A DNA stretch of 64,000 bases from Flammeovirgaceae bacterium (GTDB taxonomy: Bacteria > Bacteroidota > Bacteroidia > Cytophagales > Cyclobacteriaceae), in NCBI GenBank assembly GCA_016712035.1, contig JADJRT010000007.1, positions 1 through 64,000 of the forward strand. The letters are read 5' to 3'. Position 1 is the stretch's first letter. Every line of letters begins with the position of its first letter. A program made the position numbers and the translations under genes. The notes below the pieces were generated by a model. It did not search any database, had not been told where the DNA came from, and worked only from the letters and a program-made list of their open reading frames with translations. This document shows positions 9,389 to 19,071 of the stretch, one piece after another.

Positions 9389-11296
9389 TTAATTAGTCTC
9401 TCTCACAATCAACACCGGTATTTTAACCCTATGTCGTACGGTGTCTACCGTAGTTCCAAAAATCAGGTCTTTGACTAAGTTGTGACCATGAGCACCCATC
9501 ACCAATAAATCAGCCTCAAACTCTTTTACCATAGTTGGGATTTTACGCTTTGGATTTCCGTAGCCTATTTTCATCTCTGCGTTATAACCCATTTCGGTAA
9601 GTTGCCTTGTATATATATTCAATGCCTCTTTGTCGATACTAGATTCTTTGTCGGCAATAGAACTTCCATAAACCATCGCGCCAGCAGATTCAACAATATG
9701 TATAAGCAGATACCGCGCTTCGTTACCACCTTGTGAAATAGCATTTTGAATAGCAATGGCATCTACATTTGTAAAGTCAATGGTGATAGCAATTTGTTTA
9801 TAGACAGGTTTAACCAAGTCAGTTAACGTTACAGCTGTTCCGTGCGGAATGCGAGAGGTTTTATCCACATCTCGTTTATCAATCAACGGTTTAAAGGTAA
9901 TATAAACCAACAATAGGGCTGCGGCAATACAAACCGGAATAACAGTTATCCAAATAATCCAAGCATCACTGCCAGCATTGGTCAGCCAACCGGCTACTTC
10001 CTGAATTACCAGTTGCACATTCAATCCCACAATGATCAAAGCAATTACCCACGCGAGTATTTGAACCCACAACTTGTTGGCGAAAATTCCCATTTTACTT
10101 TTGTCGCTGGTAAAATGAATAAGTGGGATCACCGCAAAACCTAATTGAAGGCTAAGTACCACCTGGCTCAATACTAATAAGGCACCTGTTTCACTCTCAC
10201 CATAAATTATTATTACCAGATAGGCAGGTATGATGGCAATCAGACGAGTAATTAATCTCCGCAGCCACGGGGCTATACGCAAGTTTAAGTACCCCTCCAT
10301 TACAATCTGACCGGCCAATGTGCCCGTAATCGTAGAACTTTGCCCCGCAGCAACCAGCGCAACGCCAAACAAAATAGGCGCTAATTCAGAACCCAGAAGA
10401 GGAGCAAGGAGTTTATGGGCATCCTGAATTTCTGCCACTTCAAACATACCTGCTTTAAAGAAAGTGGAGGCAGCTAACACGAGAATGGCAGCGTTAACAA
10501 AAAAAGCTGCATTCAAGGCAATGGCCGAATCAATGAAATTATACTTGATCGCAGACCAGATTCCTTTATCACTTGACGAATCGATTCTTCGGGTTTGTAC
10601 GAGTGACGAATGTAGGTATAGGTTATGTGGCATTACTGTAGCCCCAATAATTCCTATAGCGATATAAAGAGCCGTATCGTTAGGTAAGGAAGGAATGAAT
10701 CCAACAAACAGCTCGCTCATGTCTGGCTTAGCCAAAATCATCTCCACAAAAAAAGCGCCCCCAATAATGGCAACTAAGGCAATAATAAAGGCCTCCATTT
10801 TTCGCATCCCATAGCTTTGGAGCACCAGAATAATCAGCGTATCTAAAACTGTGAGCGAAACACCCCAGACAAGAGGCAAATCAAATAGTAGTTGTAATCC
10901 AATGGCCATTCCTAGCACCTCGGCAAGATCGCATGCGGCAATGGCAATCTCAGCCATAAACCAAAGCGAGTAATTAATGGCAGGGCGGTATTCACTTCGC
11001 GATGCTTGGGCAAGATCAAGTTGACGAACTACCCCAAGACGTGCACTGAGGCTTTGCAAGAGTAAAGCCATCAGGTTCGACATCAACAGCACCCAAATGA
11101 GCGTATACCCAAACTGACTTCCCCCAGCAATATCGGTTGCCCAATTGCCTGGATCCATATAGCCAACACTTACCAGATAGGCAGGCCCCATAAAGGCAAA
11201 GAGTTTTCTTATCCCTTTTCTATTGGTGGCATCGACCGAGGCATGGACTTCACTTAGAGACTTGCGCGATGATGAATTTGGAGTCATATCATTCAA
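9389..11296 (-). CDS. Nramp divalent-metal transporter fused to a universal stress domain
   Basis: The first ~490 residues are an Nramp (MntH) transporter for Mn2+/Fe2+ and protons, with eleven to twelve membrane helices, the metal-binding DPGNW in helix 1 and MPHNLYLHSSLV in helix 6. Residues from about 500 to 635 form a UspA domain ending with the ATP-binding pattern GAHGHNLVKDLIFGTT. The usual MntH is about 420-450 residues, so the stress domain is an added C-terminal cytoplasmic module. The gene overlaps the end of the DtxR-family regulator by 8 bases, so both share one transcript and metal control. Confidence 0.92.
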   Translation of the reverse strand: MNDMTPNSSSRKSLSEVHASVDATNRKGIRKLFAFMGPAYLVSVGYMDPGNWATDIAGGSQFGYTLIWVLLMSNLMALLLQSLSARLGVVRQLDLAQASRSEYRPAINYSLWFMAEIAIAACDLAEVLGMAIGLQLLFDLPLVWGVSLTVLDTLIILVLQSYGMRKMEAFIIALVAIIGGAFFVEMILAKPDMSELFVGFIPSLPNDTALYIAIGIIGATVMPHNLYLHSSLVQTRRIDSSSDKGIWSAIKYNFIDSAIALNAAFFVNAAILVLAASTFFKAGMFEVAEIQDAHKLLAPLLGSELAPILFGVALVAAGQSSTITGTLAGQIVMEGYLNLRIAPWLRRLITRLIAIIPAYLVIIIYGESETGALLVLSQVVLSLQLGFAVIPLIHFTSDKSKMGIFANKLWVQILAWVIALIIVGLNVQLVIQEVAGWLTNAGSDAWIIWITVIPVCIAAALLLVYITFKPLIDKRDVDKTSRIPHGTAVTLTDLVKPVYKQIAITIDFTNVDAIAIQNAISQGGNEARYLLIHIVESAGAMVYGSSIADKESSIDKEALNIYTRQLTEMGYNAEMKIGYGNPKRKIPTMVKEFEADLLVMGAHGHNLVKDLIFGTTVDTVRHRVKIPVLIVRETN

Positions 11297-11942
11297 TCAC
11301 TAAAATGTTTTGTGATACTTCCTTCGAGATAAAGATGCGGTGATCGGCAATCAAAATCTCCATCGAACCATCATAATCCTCTTTACCTAATATTTTAATC
11401 TTAGTACCGGGCCGGGCCTCGATTTTATCCAGGTATTTGAGGAGGTTTGAATCAGAGTCTTTGACTGCGGCAATCTTGCCCTGATACCCAATATTTAACT
11501 GATCAATGGCAATCTGAGGGAGAATTTTCAGTTTCCCTTTATTGTCTGGAATTGGGTCACCGTGTGGATCCACTTTTGGATACCCAAGAAATTCATCCAG
11601 CTTTTCAATGAGTCGCGCAGAGTTGATATGTTCTAGCTGTTCAGCCACTTCATGCACTTCGTCCCATGCAAACCCAAGTTTTTGAACCAAAAAAGTCTCC
11701 CACAAACGGTGTTTGCGAATAACCATCAGCGCTTCGCTTTTACCCTTGCTGGTTACATTTACACCATAATATTTTTCGTGGCTTATTACTGCTTTGGCCG
11801 ATAGTTTCTTTACCATGTCGGTAACAGAGGCAGCCTTGGTATTCATGGCTTCTGCCAATTCATTTGTCAATACCGACCTGTTGCCACCATCTGAAAGGTG
11901 ATAGATGGCTTTCAAGTAATTTTCTTCCGTAAGACTTAACAT
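11289..11942 (-). CDS. DtxR/MntR-family metal-dependent repressor
   Basis: A 217-residue regulator with an N-terminal winged helix (MLSLTEENYLKAIYHLSDGG, later NTKAASVTDMVKKL), a metal-binding dimerisation domain (HRLWETFLVQKLGFAWDEVH, HINSARLIEKLDEFLG) and a C-terminal SH3/FeoA-like domain. It precedes and overlaps the Nramp-USP gene, so it almost certainly controls manganese or iron uptake. A near-perfect DtxR-type palindrome sits in its own promoter (11975-11990), suggesting autoregulation. Confidence 0.92.
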   Translation of the reverse strand: MLSLTEENYLKAIYHLSDGGNRSVLTNELAEAMNTKAASVTDMVKKLSAKAVISHEKYYGVNVTSKGKSEALMVIRKHRLWETFLVQKLGFAWDEVHEVAEQLEHINSARLIEKLDEFLGYPKVDPHGDPIPDNKGKLKILPQIAIDQLNIGYQGKIAAVKDSDSNLLKYLDKIEARPGTKIKILGKEDYDGSMEILIADHRIFISKEVSQNILVIE

Positions 11943-11962
11943 GATCTTGAGAATAGACTTCT

Positions 11963-11990
11963 CAAAAGTAAAAATTTAGATTAGTCTAAA
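11963..11990 (-). promoter_or_regulatory. Promoter with DtxR-like operator for the mntR-Nramp operon
   Basis: On the minus strand TACTTTTG (11963-11970) matches the Bacteroidota -7 box TANNTTTG exactly, 21 bases before the ATG. Immediately upstream is the perfect palindrome TTTAGATTAGTCTAAA (11975-11990). Its core matches the DtxR/IdeR box TTAGGTTAGSCTAA at 12 of 14 positions. A second, shorter palindrome TTTAGGCTAAA lies at 11997-12007. Bound repressor would cover the promoter spacer. Box consensus is established knowledge; use of this site is inferred. Confidence 0.65.
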
Positions 11991-11997
11991 AAAATAT

Positions 11998-13106
11998 TTA
12001 GGCTAAAATTTCTTTTATCCTTTGTAGAAATTTGGTTTCCTCACTTGCCCAGGTTACATCCGTTGGCCGGGATGTGTAAAATTGGGTCGTGGCCATTTTT
12101 TCCAGAAGTGCGGCTGGATCGATATTTTGGAAATCAAGAACCAAAGCTGCGCTATAGGGTTGGCAAAGTTTAATCCAAGGCTCATAGTCTTGAATAAGAA
12201 TCGGTAATTGACAAGCCTGATATTCATAAAGTTTGGTCGGTATTCGGTTGTCAATATGGTGGGAGGGGGGATAGCTTATTATACCAAAGTCAGAACTGGC
12301 TATTGCATCCATAATTTGATGATGGGCAACCAAAGTGCTACCACCTACCAGAGTAATAAAAGAGCAATTTGAAATGGAGTTTTTAATGTTCTCCAGCATT
12401 TTAGGGAGTGCACAATATCCGATTATTCTTAGTTCGATTTTAGTGTCGATTGTATGTAGTGCTTTCGCCAGATAGATGGACTGAAAAACAACCGTACTAT
12501 CCGCCAGCGTACCACTAAAAAGAAGTCTGATTTTTGATGGGTTCGTTTCTCTTTTAAAACCGGAAAAAAGGTATGTTTTGTTCTCCAAAATAAGGTGTCG
12601 ATGACTTAAAAAACCGAGCTCATTCTCATAACTTTTTTCAGCGAGAAGGAAGCCTTGAAAGACAGGTGCAAGAAGCTTCTCTTTAAGCCGATCCAACCAG
12701 CTATTAATGGTTTCAATAGGGCTGGAAACACGTTTGTGTGCAACACATTTCTAAAGTAATTCTCACGAATATCATAGACAATTCTAACACCAAATAATAT
12801 TCTGTTTAAGGCACTAACTATCAGTAATTCATGCGTATTGACTATCAACAGCTCAGGTTTTACTTTACGTATTAATTTCATTGTTTGCCAGGGTGCAAGA
12901 AGCCGCCCCAGACTCATTCTCTTAAATGATTTTAGAGGCAATACGTACACTGCATGATCCTGATTTTGAGTTGTAGGTGAGGGATATCCGATCACAAAAA
13001 CTTCATAGTCCTGAACCTTTGCCAGAGACGCTCCGAGCTTCTCGAGCATACGTGTATCATCGATGGGTTTAAGGATTGAAGCAAGGACTATTCTGCGTTT
13101 TTTCAT
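11998..13106 (-). CDS. Glycosyltransferase (GT4-like), one frameshift
   Basis: Corrected length is 369 residues. The N-terminal half has a GT-B Rossmann fold (RRIVLASILKPIDDTRMLEK, then KPELLIVNTHELLIVSAL). The C-terminal half has IRLLFSGTLADSTVVFQSI and a donor-site segment PTKLYEYQACQLPILI, where family 4 enzymes keep a glutamate. A T run near 12728 is one base short and splits the gene. The sugar and acceptor are unknown. It ends just before the repressor promoter and is divergent from dapD. Confidence 0.8.
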
Positions 13107-13138
13107 TTATTGCAAGCCGGTTTAAAAATAGGATATAA

Positions 13139-13953
13139 ATGGAACTGAAAGAACTAATTGAAAAGACGTGGCTGGATCGTGAATTATTAAAAGAAGGTCA
13201 GTCGCAGGACGCTGTGCGCGAGGTGGTCGCTTTACTGGATAAGGGAGAGCTTCGGGTGGCAGAACCCGATGGTGAAAAGTGGAAAGTGAACGAATGGATT
13301 AAGAAAGCAGTCATCATGTATTTTCCTATCCAGCAAATGGAGACGATTGAGGTCGGGCCTTTTGAATTTCATGATAAGATTGCCCTGAAACGGGATTATA
13401 AGAAACTGGGTGTTCGGGTTGTTCCACATGCCATTGCGCGGTATGGTTCCTACGTAAGTAAAGGTGTAATACTCATGCCCTCGTATGTAAACATTGGCGC
13501 CTATGTGGATGAAGGAACTATGGTGGATACCTGGGCTACTGTTGGCAGTTGTGCACAGGTTGGGAAACATGTGCACCTAAGTGGAGGCGTTGGCTTAGGC
13601 GGAGTATTGGAACCCGTTCAGGCAGCACCCGTAATTATTGAGGATAACGTTTTTGTAGGATCGAGGTGCATTGTTGTAGAAGGCGTGCATGTAGGCAAAG
13701 AGGCGGTGTTAGGGAGCCAACGTGGTGTTGACTGCCAGTTCTAAAATAATTGATGTTACTGGTTCCAAGCCAGTCGAATACAAAGGCTATGTTCCACCCC
13801 GATCGGTTGTTATACCAGGCACGATACCGAAAAAATTTTGAGGCCGGTGAATATCAGGTTCCTTGCGCGTTAATAATTGGCACCCGTAAAGAAAGCACCG
13901 ACAAGAAGACTTCATTAAATGATGCTTTACGCGAAAATCATGTTTCGATCTAA
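13139..13953 (+). CDS. dapD: 2,3,4,5-tetrahydropyridine-2,6-dicarboxylate N-succinyltransferase, two frameshifts
   Basis: Succinylates tetrahydrodipicolinate in the lysine/diaminopimelate pathway, downstream of dapA. The protein is a left-handed beta-helix of hexapeptide repeats (GVILMPSYVNIGAYVDEGTM, SGGVGLGGVLEP). Near 13714 an extra G (GGG for GG) and near 13836 an extra base in an A/T run break the frame. Removing both gives a 270-residue protein whose last part reads VVIPGTIPKKFEAGEYQVPC, the expected C-terminus. Both signals sit in homopolymers, so error is likely. Confidence 0.92.
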
Positions 13954-14052
13954 CTGTATACAATCTATTTAGGCCATTCTCGCGTTTAAATCAGTGTTTT
14001 TGTGCCTTGGCATGTGCTTTGTCATTATAGGTTCAAGAACTAATTTTGAAGT

Positions 14053-14868
14053 ATGAAGTCATTCCTGAAAGGTGTTTTGCTTTTTTTTCTTCTCACCGCA
14101 TTTTCCAGCGAGAAGAAGAAGGAATTTACGGCCATTAAGAACACAAGTTTTGGTAAAGGTGAAGTGCTTGAGTATCGTGTGAACTTCGGATTTTTTACCG
14201 TAGGCAAGGCTTCCACCGTTATTGAGAAAAGTGTATTCACAAAGAATGAACGTCCCTGTTATAAGGTAGATGCGTTTGGCGAAACCCTGGGCTTTGTTTC
14301 GTGGATAACCAAGGTGAAAGATCAGTGGGGCGCTTACATTGATACCGCGGCCCTGATTACCCATGTTTCGTATCGTAAGATCAGAGAAGGCAACTATAAG
14401 AAAGATGAGGTCATCAATTACGATTATGACAAGCTACAGGCTGAGGTAAAAGTGGCTGACAAGCAAACCGGCAAATACGGTGATCCAAAGTATTATAAAA
14501 TACCTGATAATGTTCGCGATATCGTGGCAGGGTTTCTCTACCTGCGGGTGATTGATTATAAAAAGTTCAAAATAGGGGATACCTTGTCTATATCTGGTTT
14601 TTTTGAAGATACTCCGTATAATATGAAGGTTATTTATTCGGGTAAGGATAATGTGAGTACCAAAATCGGTAAGATTCCGTGTCATAAACTAATACCAGTG
14701 ATGCCTGATAACAAGCTCTTTGACGGAGAGAACTCCATCACCTGTTGGATTTCAGATGATGGAAATCACATTCCGGTTAAAATTCAAGCCAAAATGTTTA
14801 TAGGGAGCACTGGTATCGAATTGGTAGGATTCAGAGGGTTACGCAATCAACTAAGAATCGTTCAATAA
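14053..14868 (+). CDS. DUF3108 periplasmic protein
   Basis: A 271-residue protein with an N-terminal signal peptide (about 1-18) and a beta-rich body typical of DUF3108 (GEVLEYRVNFGFFTVGKAS, later FYLRV-like stretches and GIELVGFRGLR at the end). DUF3108 members are periplasmic or envelope proteins of unknown role. It lies alone between dapD and mscL on the same strand. Confidence 0.8.
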   Translation: MKSFLKGVLLFFLLTAFSSEKKKEFTAIKNTSFGKGEVLEYRVNFGFFTVGKASTVIEKSVFTKNERPCYKVDAFGETLGFVSWITKVKDQWGAYIDTAALITHVSYRKIREGNYKKDEVINYDYDKLQAEVKVADKQTGKYGDPKYYKIPDNVRDIVAGFLYLRVIDYKKFKIGDTLSISGFFEDTPYNMKVIYSGKDNVSTKIGKIPCHKLIPVMPDNKLFDGENSITCWISDDGNHIPVKIQAKMFIGSTGIELVGFRGLRNQLRIVQ

Positions 14869-14922
14869 ACGAAAGAGTTGACTACCTTTGAAGGTTGAAT
14901 ACCTAACCTAAACCTTTATTTT

Positions 14923-15291
14923 ATGTTAAAGGAATTTAAAGCATTTGCCATGCGTGGCAATGTAGTGGATCTGGCAGTAGGAGTTATTATTGGAGGTGCC
15001 TTTGGAAAAATTGTTGGCTCTTTTATAGAAGATGTTATTACTCCCTTGTTGCTGAAGCCTGCCTTAGAAGCAGCAAACCTTTCTCAACTTTCTGAACTTA
15101 CCATTTTCGGAGCGGTTAAGTATGGTAACTTTTTATCGGCTGTAATAAATTTCGTTATTGTAGCATTCGTATTGTTCCTGATTATTAAAGGAATGAATGC
15201 CACAAAGAAGAAAGAGGTTGCAGCAGCTCCGGCAGCACCACCAGCGGATGTCGTCCTCTTAACTGAAATTAGAGATTTACTAAAGAAGTAA
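14923..15291 (+). CDS. mscL: Large-conductance mechanosensitive channel MscL
   Basis: A pentameric inner-membrane channel that opens under turgor and releases solutes. The 122 residues show the conserved first helix (FAMRGNVVDLAVGVIIGGAF, GKIVGSFIEDVI), a periplasmic loop, a second helix (FLSAVINFVIVAFVLFLII) and a charged C-terminal bundle helix. Length and motif order are normal. Confidence 0.95.
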   Translation: MLKEFKAFAMRGNVVDLAVGVIIGGAFGKIVGSFIEDVITPLLLKPALEAANLSQLSELTIFGAVKYGNFLSAVINFVIVAFVLFLIIKGMNATKKKEVAAAPAAPPADVVLLTEIRDLLKK

Positions 15292-15298
15292 AACACTG

Positions 15299-15344
15299 GC
15301 CACAGATTCACAGATTATTTTTTCTCTGTGAATCTGTGGCTCGT
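15299..15344. terminator. Long hairpin between convergent mscL and hbd
   Basis: GCCACAGATTCACAG (15299-15313) pairs perfectly with CTGTGAATCTGTGGC (15326-15340) around a 12-base loop, with TCGTTTT following. It lies 8 bases after the mscL stop and before the end of hbd, so a bidirectional terminator is the simplest role. Its ACAGATTCACAG unit also recalls dispersed intergenic repeats of Bacteroidota. Confidence 0.6.
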
Positions 15345-15359
15345 TTTGTGCCGGCTTTG

Positions 15360-16249
15360 TTATTTCTTAAACCGATCCGCTAAAACCAACTCTTTGCTAC
15401 CGGCTTTATATTGGTAAAAACCACTGCCACTTTTAACTCCTTTGTGGCCGGCTTGCACCATGTTGACTAGTAAAGGACATGGCGCATATTTTGGATTCCC
15501 GAACCCATCGTGCAATACCTTCAAAATAGAAAGGCAAACATCCAATCCGATAAAGTCGGCTAGTTGCAGTGGGCCCATGGGGTGCGCCATTCCTAGCTTC
15601 ATTACCATATCGATTTCTGCTACTCCAGCCACGCCCTCGTATAAAGAGTAAATTGCTTCATTGATCATAGGCATCAAAATCCGGTTAGCTACAAACCCAG
15701 GGTAGTCATTCACTTCAACCGGTTCTTTACCAAGCTTTCGCGAAAGTTCCATTATCTGTGCGGTTACAGCATCGGTTGTTCGATACCCCCGAATTACTTC
15801 TACAAGCTTCATCACCGGTACCGGATTCATAAAGTGCATACCAATAACCTGATCGGGGCTTTTGGTTACGGAAGCAATTTTTGTAATGGAAATAGAGGAG
15901 GTGTTGCTTGCCAGTATGGTACTGGGCTTTGTACTCTCATCAATCTCTTTAAAAATTTTAATTTCAGATCTATATTCTCAGTGGCTGCTTCCACTACTAA
16001 TTCTGCATCTCGAACGCCCTCTTTTAAGAATGTAGTAGTTGTAAGATTAGCTAAGGCAAGCTTTTTATCAGCTTCAGTCAGAATTCCTTTTTCCACCTGA
16101 CGACTCATGTTTTTATCGATTGTTGCTACGGCTTTTTTCAACGCTTCCTCAGAAATGTCAATCAGGCTTACTGCATAGCCATGCTGGGCAAATACATGAG
16201 CAATACCATTTCCCATAGTTCCCGATCCGATTACTGCTATATTCTTCAT
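15360..16249 (-). CDS. hbd: 3-hydroxyacyl-CoA (3-hydroxybutyryl-CoA) dehydrogenase, one frameshift
   Basis: Oxidises 3-hydroxyacyl-CoA with NAD+ in fatty-acid or butanoate metabolism. Rossmann motif IAVIGSGTMGNGIAHVF is at the N-terminus, and the substrate domain contains HFMNPVPVMKLVEVI with the catalytic histidine region and VNDYPGFVANRILMPMINEA. A run near 15958 is one A/T short; adding it restores LKLKIFKEIDESTKPST and a 296-residue protein. I place the start at 16249 (MKNIAVIG), because the in-frame upstream ATG at 16303 lies inside the divergent gene. Confidence 0.9.
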
Positions 16250-16274
16250 GAAGTTTTCTATTTTCGGTAAATAT

Positions 16275-16769
16275 ATGGCTACTACGCAAAACAAGCGAAT
16301 CAAAAGTTTATCAACCCGGTATTTGGAGTTTTATAAGAATAGTGTTCTGGTATTATTAGTGGGATTCATTGGCTTTCTAATTTACGGAGTCTTTCAATCT
16401 GAACGTTATGTAAGTTCGCTCACAAACATTGGTCTCTTACTATACTTTATTTACGGTTGGATTCGTATCAACCGCAATGTGCATCGTGTAGAGTTTGACG
16501 ATGAGTTTTTTTATGTAATCCAAAAAGGGCAGGATATATTGATTCCGTTGGAGAACATCAAAGAGGTTGATATTAAATCTCTGGGAGGTGTCTATGAGGT
16601 TGAGCTATTCAATGCCGAGCAACGAGATAAAACATTTTGTTTTAAAACTTACTTGCTTTGTACGTTGAATTACAAAAGGAAAGATGCTCTTGTGAATATA
16701 CTTCGTAGCAGTATCAACAAAGCCTTACGAAAGAAGCAGCATTTTCAGGCAAATGCCTTGCATAGTTAG
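16275..16769 (+). CDS. Membrane protein of unknown function, PH-like C-terminal region
   Basis: About 164 residues from the methionine in MATTQNKR. There are two adjacent transmembrane segments (VLVLLVGFIGFLIYGVF and NIGLLLYFIYGWI), then a cytoplasmic beta-rich part (HRVEFDDEFFYVIQKGQDIL, IPLENIKEVDIKSLGGVYEV) that looks like a bacterial PH-type fold. It is divergent from hbd; an ATG at 16248 is possible but would overlap the hbd start. I do not recognise the family. Confidence 0.65.
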   Translation: MATTQNKRIKSLSTRYLEFYKNSVLVLLVGFIGFLIYGVFQSERYVSSLTNIGLLLYFIYGWIRINRNVHRVEFDDEFFYVIQKGQDILIPLENIKEVDIKSLGGVYEVELFNAEQRDKTFCFKTYLLCTLNYKRKDALVNILRSSINKALRKKQHFQANALHS

Positions 16770-17134
16770 CCGGCAACTTCTATAGCCACTTCTTTTGCCC
16801 GACCCATCGCGTTGAAGCGAATGATTAATTGTTGGTTCGAGATTATTGAATCGCAACTGCGGCCAGGCTCAAGATCATAATAATAAAATTTCTGGTTTCG
16901 TTTATACAATTCATTGCGATCGGGCCGACCCAGTAATCTTATTATATCGCCTTCGGCAAGTCCTTTCAATTCATCTTTTTGAGAAGTAAGATCAATTAAA
17001 AACCTGTTACGGATATTTTGGCAACCGCCTTTATCTTCTTTCCATTGGGCCAAATCAATGGGTGATAAATCGGGCAACGGCTTTCCACAAGAAGAGATAA
17101 TTACAACGACACTAAGCCACAGATATTTTTTCAT
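16766..17134 (-). CDS. Small lipoprotein of unknown function
   Basis: From the methionine at 17134 the protein starts MKKYLWLSVVVIISSCGKPL, a lipoprotein signal with cysteine about residue 16. The ~100-residue mature part contains IIRLLGRPDRNELYKRNQKF followed by YYYDLEPG, which recalls the SmpA/BamE fold (a short helix pair then a strand with G-x-P). Its first bases overlap the end of the sterol desaturase gene, suggesting co-transcription. Confidence 0.65.
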   Translation of the reverse strand: MKKYLWLSVVVIISSCGKPLPDLSPIDLAQWKEDKGGCQNIRNRFLIDLTSQKDELKGLAEGDIIRLLGRPDRNELYKRNQKFYYYDLEPGRSCDSIISNQQLIIRFNAMGRAKEVAIEVAG

Positions 17135-18344
17135 GTTGAAGGGTAGAAATTTTAAAAAACCAAAATCCTGAAAGAAGTCCATACGTTGCACCAACAACAT
17201 AAAAATAGTCAGGTAAGTAGATTAGAGTAGGGGCAACAATAATCATTAACGAATAGATTATAATACGCACCCACTCTGCATAGCGTACCCATTTTTTTTG
17301 TTCAAAAAGCACTCCGCTGTTAACCACCCATAAGGAGATAACGGTTGCTGCAAACGCTTTTTCTCCCAACGTAAACTGAGACTGCTTGAATAGAAAAAAC
17401 GCAGTAACACCCAAACACAAGATGTATTGAAACAAAACGTAGTAGTTTAACTGCAAGGGGTAAGAGGGATTATATTTCTGATAACCCCCCTTATCTACTT
17501 CAGGCGCGGGTCGATAGCCACCCATGGAAGCAGGAAGCCAGCCGGGTTTTTTGAACAGGTATTTGATTTTATCCGTAAAGGAAGGAATGTGTTTTATCTC
17601 ATCAGCCATCACAACATAATGACTGAAGTTCGCCCAAACCGCATTCCAACTGTTGATGGGTTTGGTAATTCCATATGTAGGTCGTTCCTCTTCAGCCTGA
17701 AAGGTTCCAAACATCTTGTCCCAGATGATTAATGAGCCCGCGTGGTTCTTATCGATATACTTAGGATTACGCCCATGATGCACCCGGTGGTGAGAAGGCG
17801 TATTAAACACATATTCAAACCAGCCCATTTTGTTTATCGTTTCGGTATGAATCCAGAATTGATAAAGTGTATTGAATGCTGAGATCAGCACAAAGTCAAC
17901 GGTATTGAAACCCAACAAAGCAATGGGCAAGCTAAAAGCAAACGTCCACACTACCTGAAAGCTACTTTGACGCAACGCCACCGATAAATTGTATTCTTCA
18001 CTTTGATGATGTACCACATGCCCGCCCCAGAATAAATTGATTTCATGACTCATGCGGTGAGCCCAGTAGTAGGTAAAATCAGTTAGCAAGAACAGGCCGA
18101 GCCAGTAAAGCCAACTGCGGTTAAGGGTAAATAAAGCAAAGTTCGCATACACAATCTCATATATACCAATGGCCAGAATGCGCATAAACAGTCCGGATAG
18201 TTGCGAGGTGATACCACAGCTTAAGTTTGCGATAGCATCGGGCAAGCGATAGAGCTTGCGATGCGAAAAACGCTCTACAACCAATTCAATCCCGATAAGG
18301 ATAAAAAAAATGGGGATCGAAAGAACGATAGGGTTGAGGTTCAA
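17112..18344 (-). CDS. Sterol desaturase/fatty acid hydroxylase family protein
   Basis: A 410-residue multi-span membrane protein with the di-iron histidine clusters of the family: HRMSHE, HVVHH and HHRVHHG. The hydroxylase domain occupies about residues 80-260. Several more membrane helices follow (YYVLFQYILCLGVTAFFLF and beyond), an extension beyond the ~270-300 residues of simple members. Such enzymes hydroxylate or desaturate lipids such as sterols, carotenoids or fatty acids; the substrate here is unknown. Confidence 0.88.
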   Translation of the reverse strand: MNLNPIVLSIPIFFILIGIELVVERFSHRKLYRLPDAIANLSCGITSQLSGLFMRILAIGIYEIVYANFALFTLNRSWLYWLGLFLLTDFTYYWAHRMSHEINLFWGGHVVHHQSEEYNLSVALRQSSFQVVWTFAFSLPIALLGFNTVDFVLISAFNTLYQFWIHTETINKMGWFEYVFNTPSHHRVHHGRNPKYIDKNHAGSLIIWDKMFGTFQAEEERPTYGITKPINSWNAVWANFSHYVVMADEIKHIPSFTDKIKYLFKKPGWLPASMGGYRPAPEVDKGGYQKYNPSYPLQLNYYVLFQYILCLGVTAFFLFKQSQFTLGEKAFAATVISLWVVNSGVLFEQKKWVRYAEWVRIIIYSLMIIVAPTLIYLPDYFYVVGATYGLLSGFWFFKISTLQHEKISVA

Positions 18345-18382
18345 GTTGAATTATCGGTTAGTTTTGCATCAAATTTAGTTCA

Positions 18383-18814
18383 ATGATCTTAAAAATATTC
18401 AAAGGCATCTGGTTCTTTTCCCTGGTGGGCTTGCTGGTTATGTTTTTTTATGTTTATGCCGGACTACCTGAGACGGTTTCGCTGTGGGAAGGAGAGGAGC
18501 CGGTGTTGGTTTCAAAAAATGGAATATTTTATTTTCGCTCTTGTTGATGGCGTTTGTTAATATGATGGTGTTTATCGTTCGTAACCCGATCAGGCAAAAA
18601 TAATGAACCCTTCAATACGTGGTTTTATGGATTAATTATCGCCATTAATCTATTTCTGATCTCATCCTTCGGCTTACTTAACGTAACGAATGGTGGCGAG
18701 CGATACGATTACAGTAGCATGGCACCCACTATTTATGGCAGTCTGATTTTAGTTTGTGTTTCCTTACTAAGCTGGCCTGTTTATCAACTTACGCAAAGAT
18801 TTTCATCTAAATAG
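18383..18814 (+). CDS. Small membrane protein of unknown function, two compensating frameshifts
   Basis: The frame starts MILKIFKGIWFFSLVGLLVM, shifts by a missing T near 18536, continues LLLMAFVNMMVFIVRNPIRQ, shifts back through an extra A near 18598, and ends with WFYGLIIAINLFLISSFGLL and a last helix to the stop at 18812-18814. The two indels cancel, giving 143 residues with about four membrane helices. Coherent hydrophobic pattern across all three pieces argues for one real gene. Family not recognised. Confidence 0.6.
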
Positions 18815-19071
18815 ATACTTCCTGCATACAAGGTTGTATAGCTGATGATCAAGCTGTTAAAATTGTCTTGTTAATACTCCATGGTAAGAGTATTAAACCT
18901 CGTGACTCTTGTAATGAGAGTAAAATTTATTTTATTAGGACTGATTTGAGATAATTTAATTTTTTTGAGACACTTTCAAATCGGTGTAAGCAGTCAGAAT
19001 TGACATTTCTCAATAGAGATTCTGATCAATTTTTTAATCTTTGCGCGACTTTAAAAACGAGTTCTAAAAAC

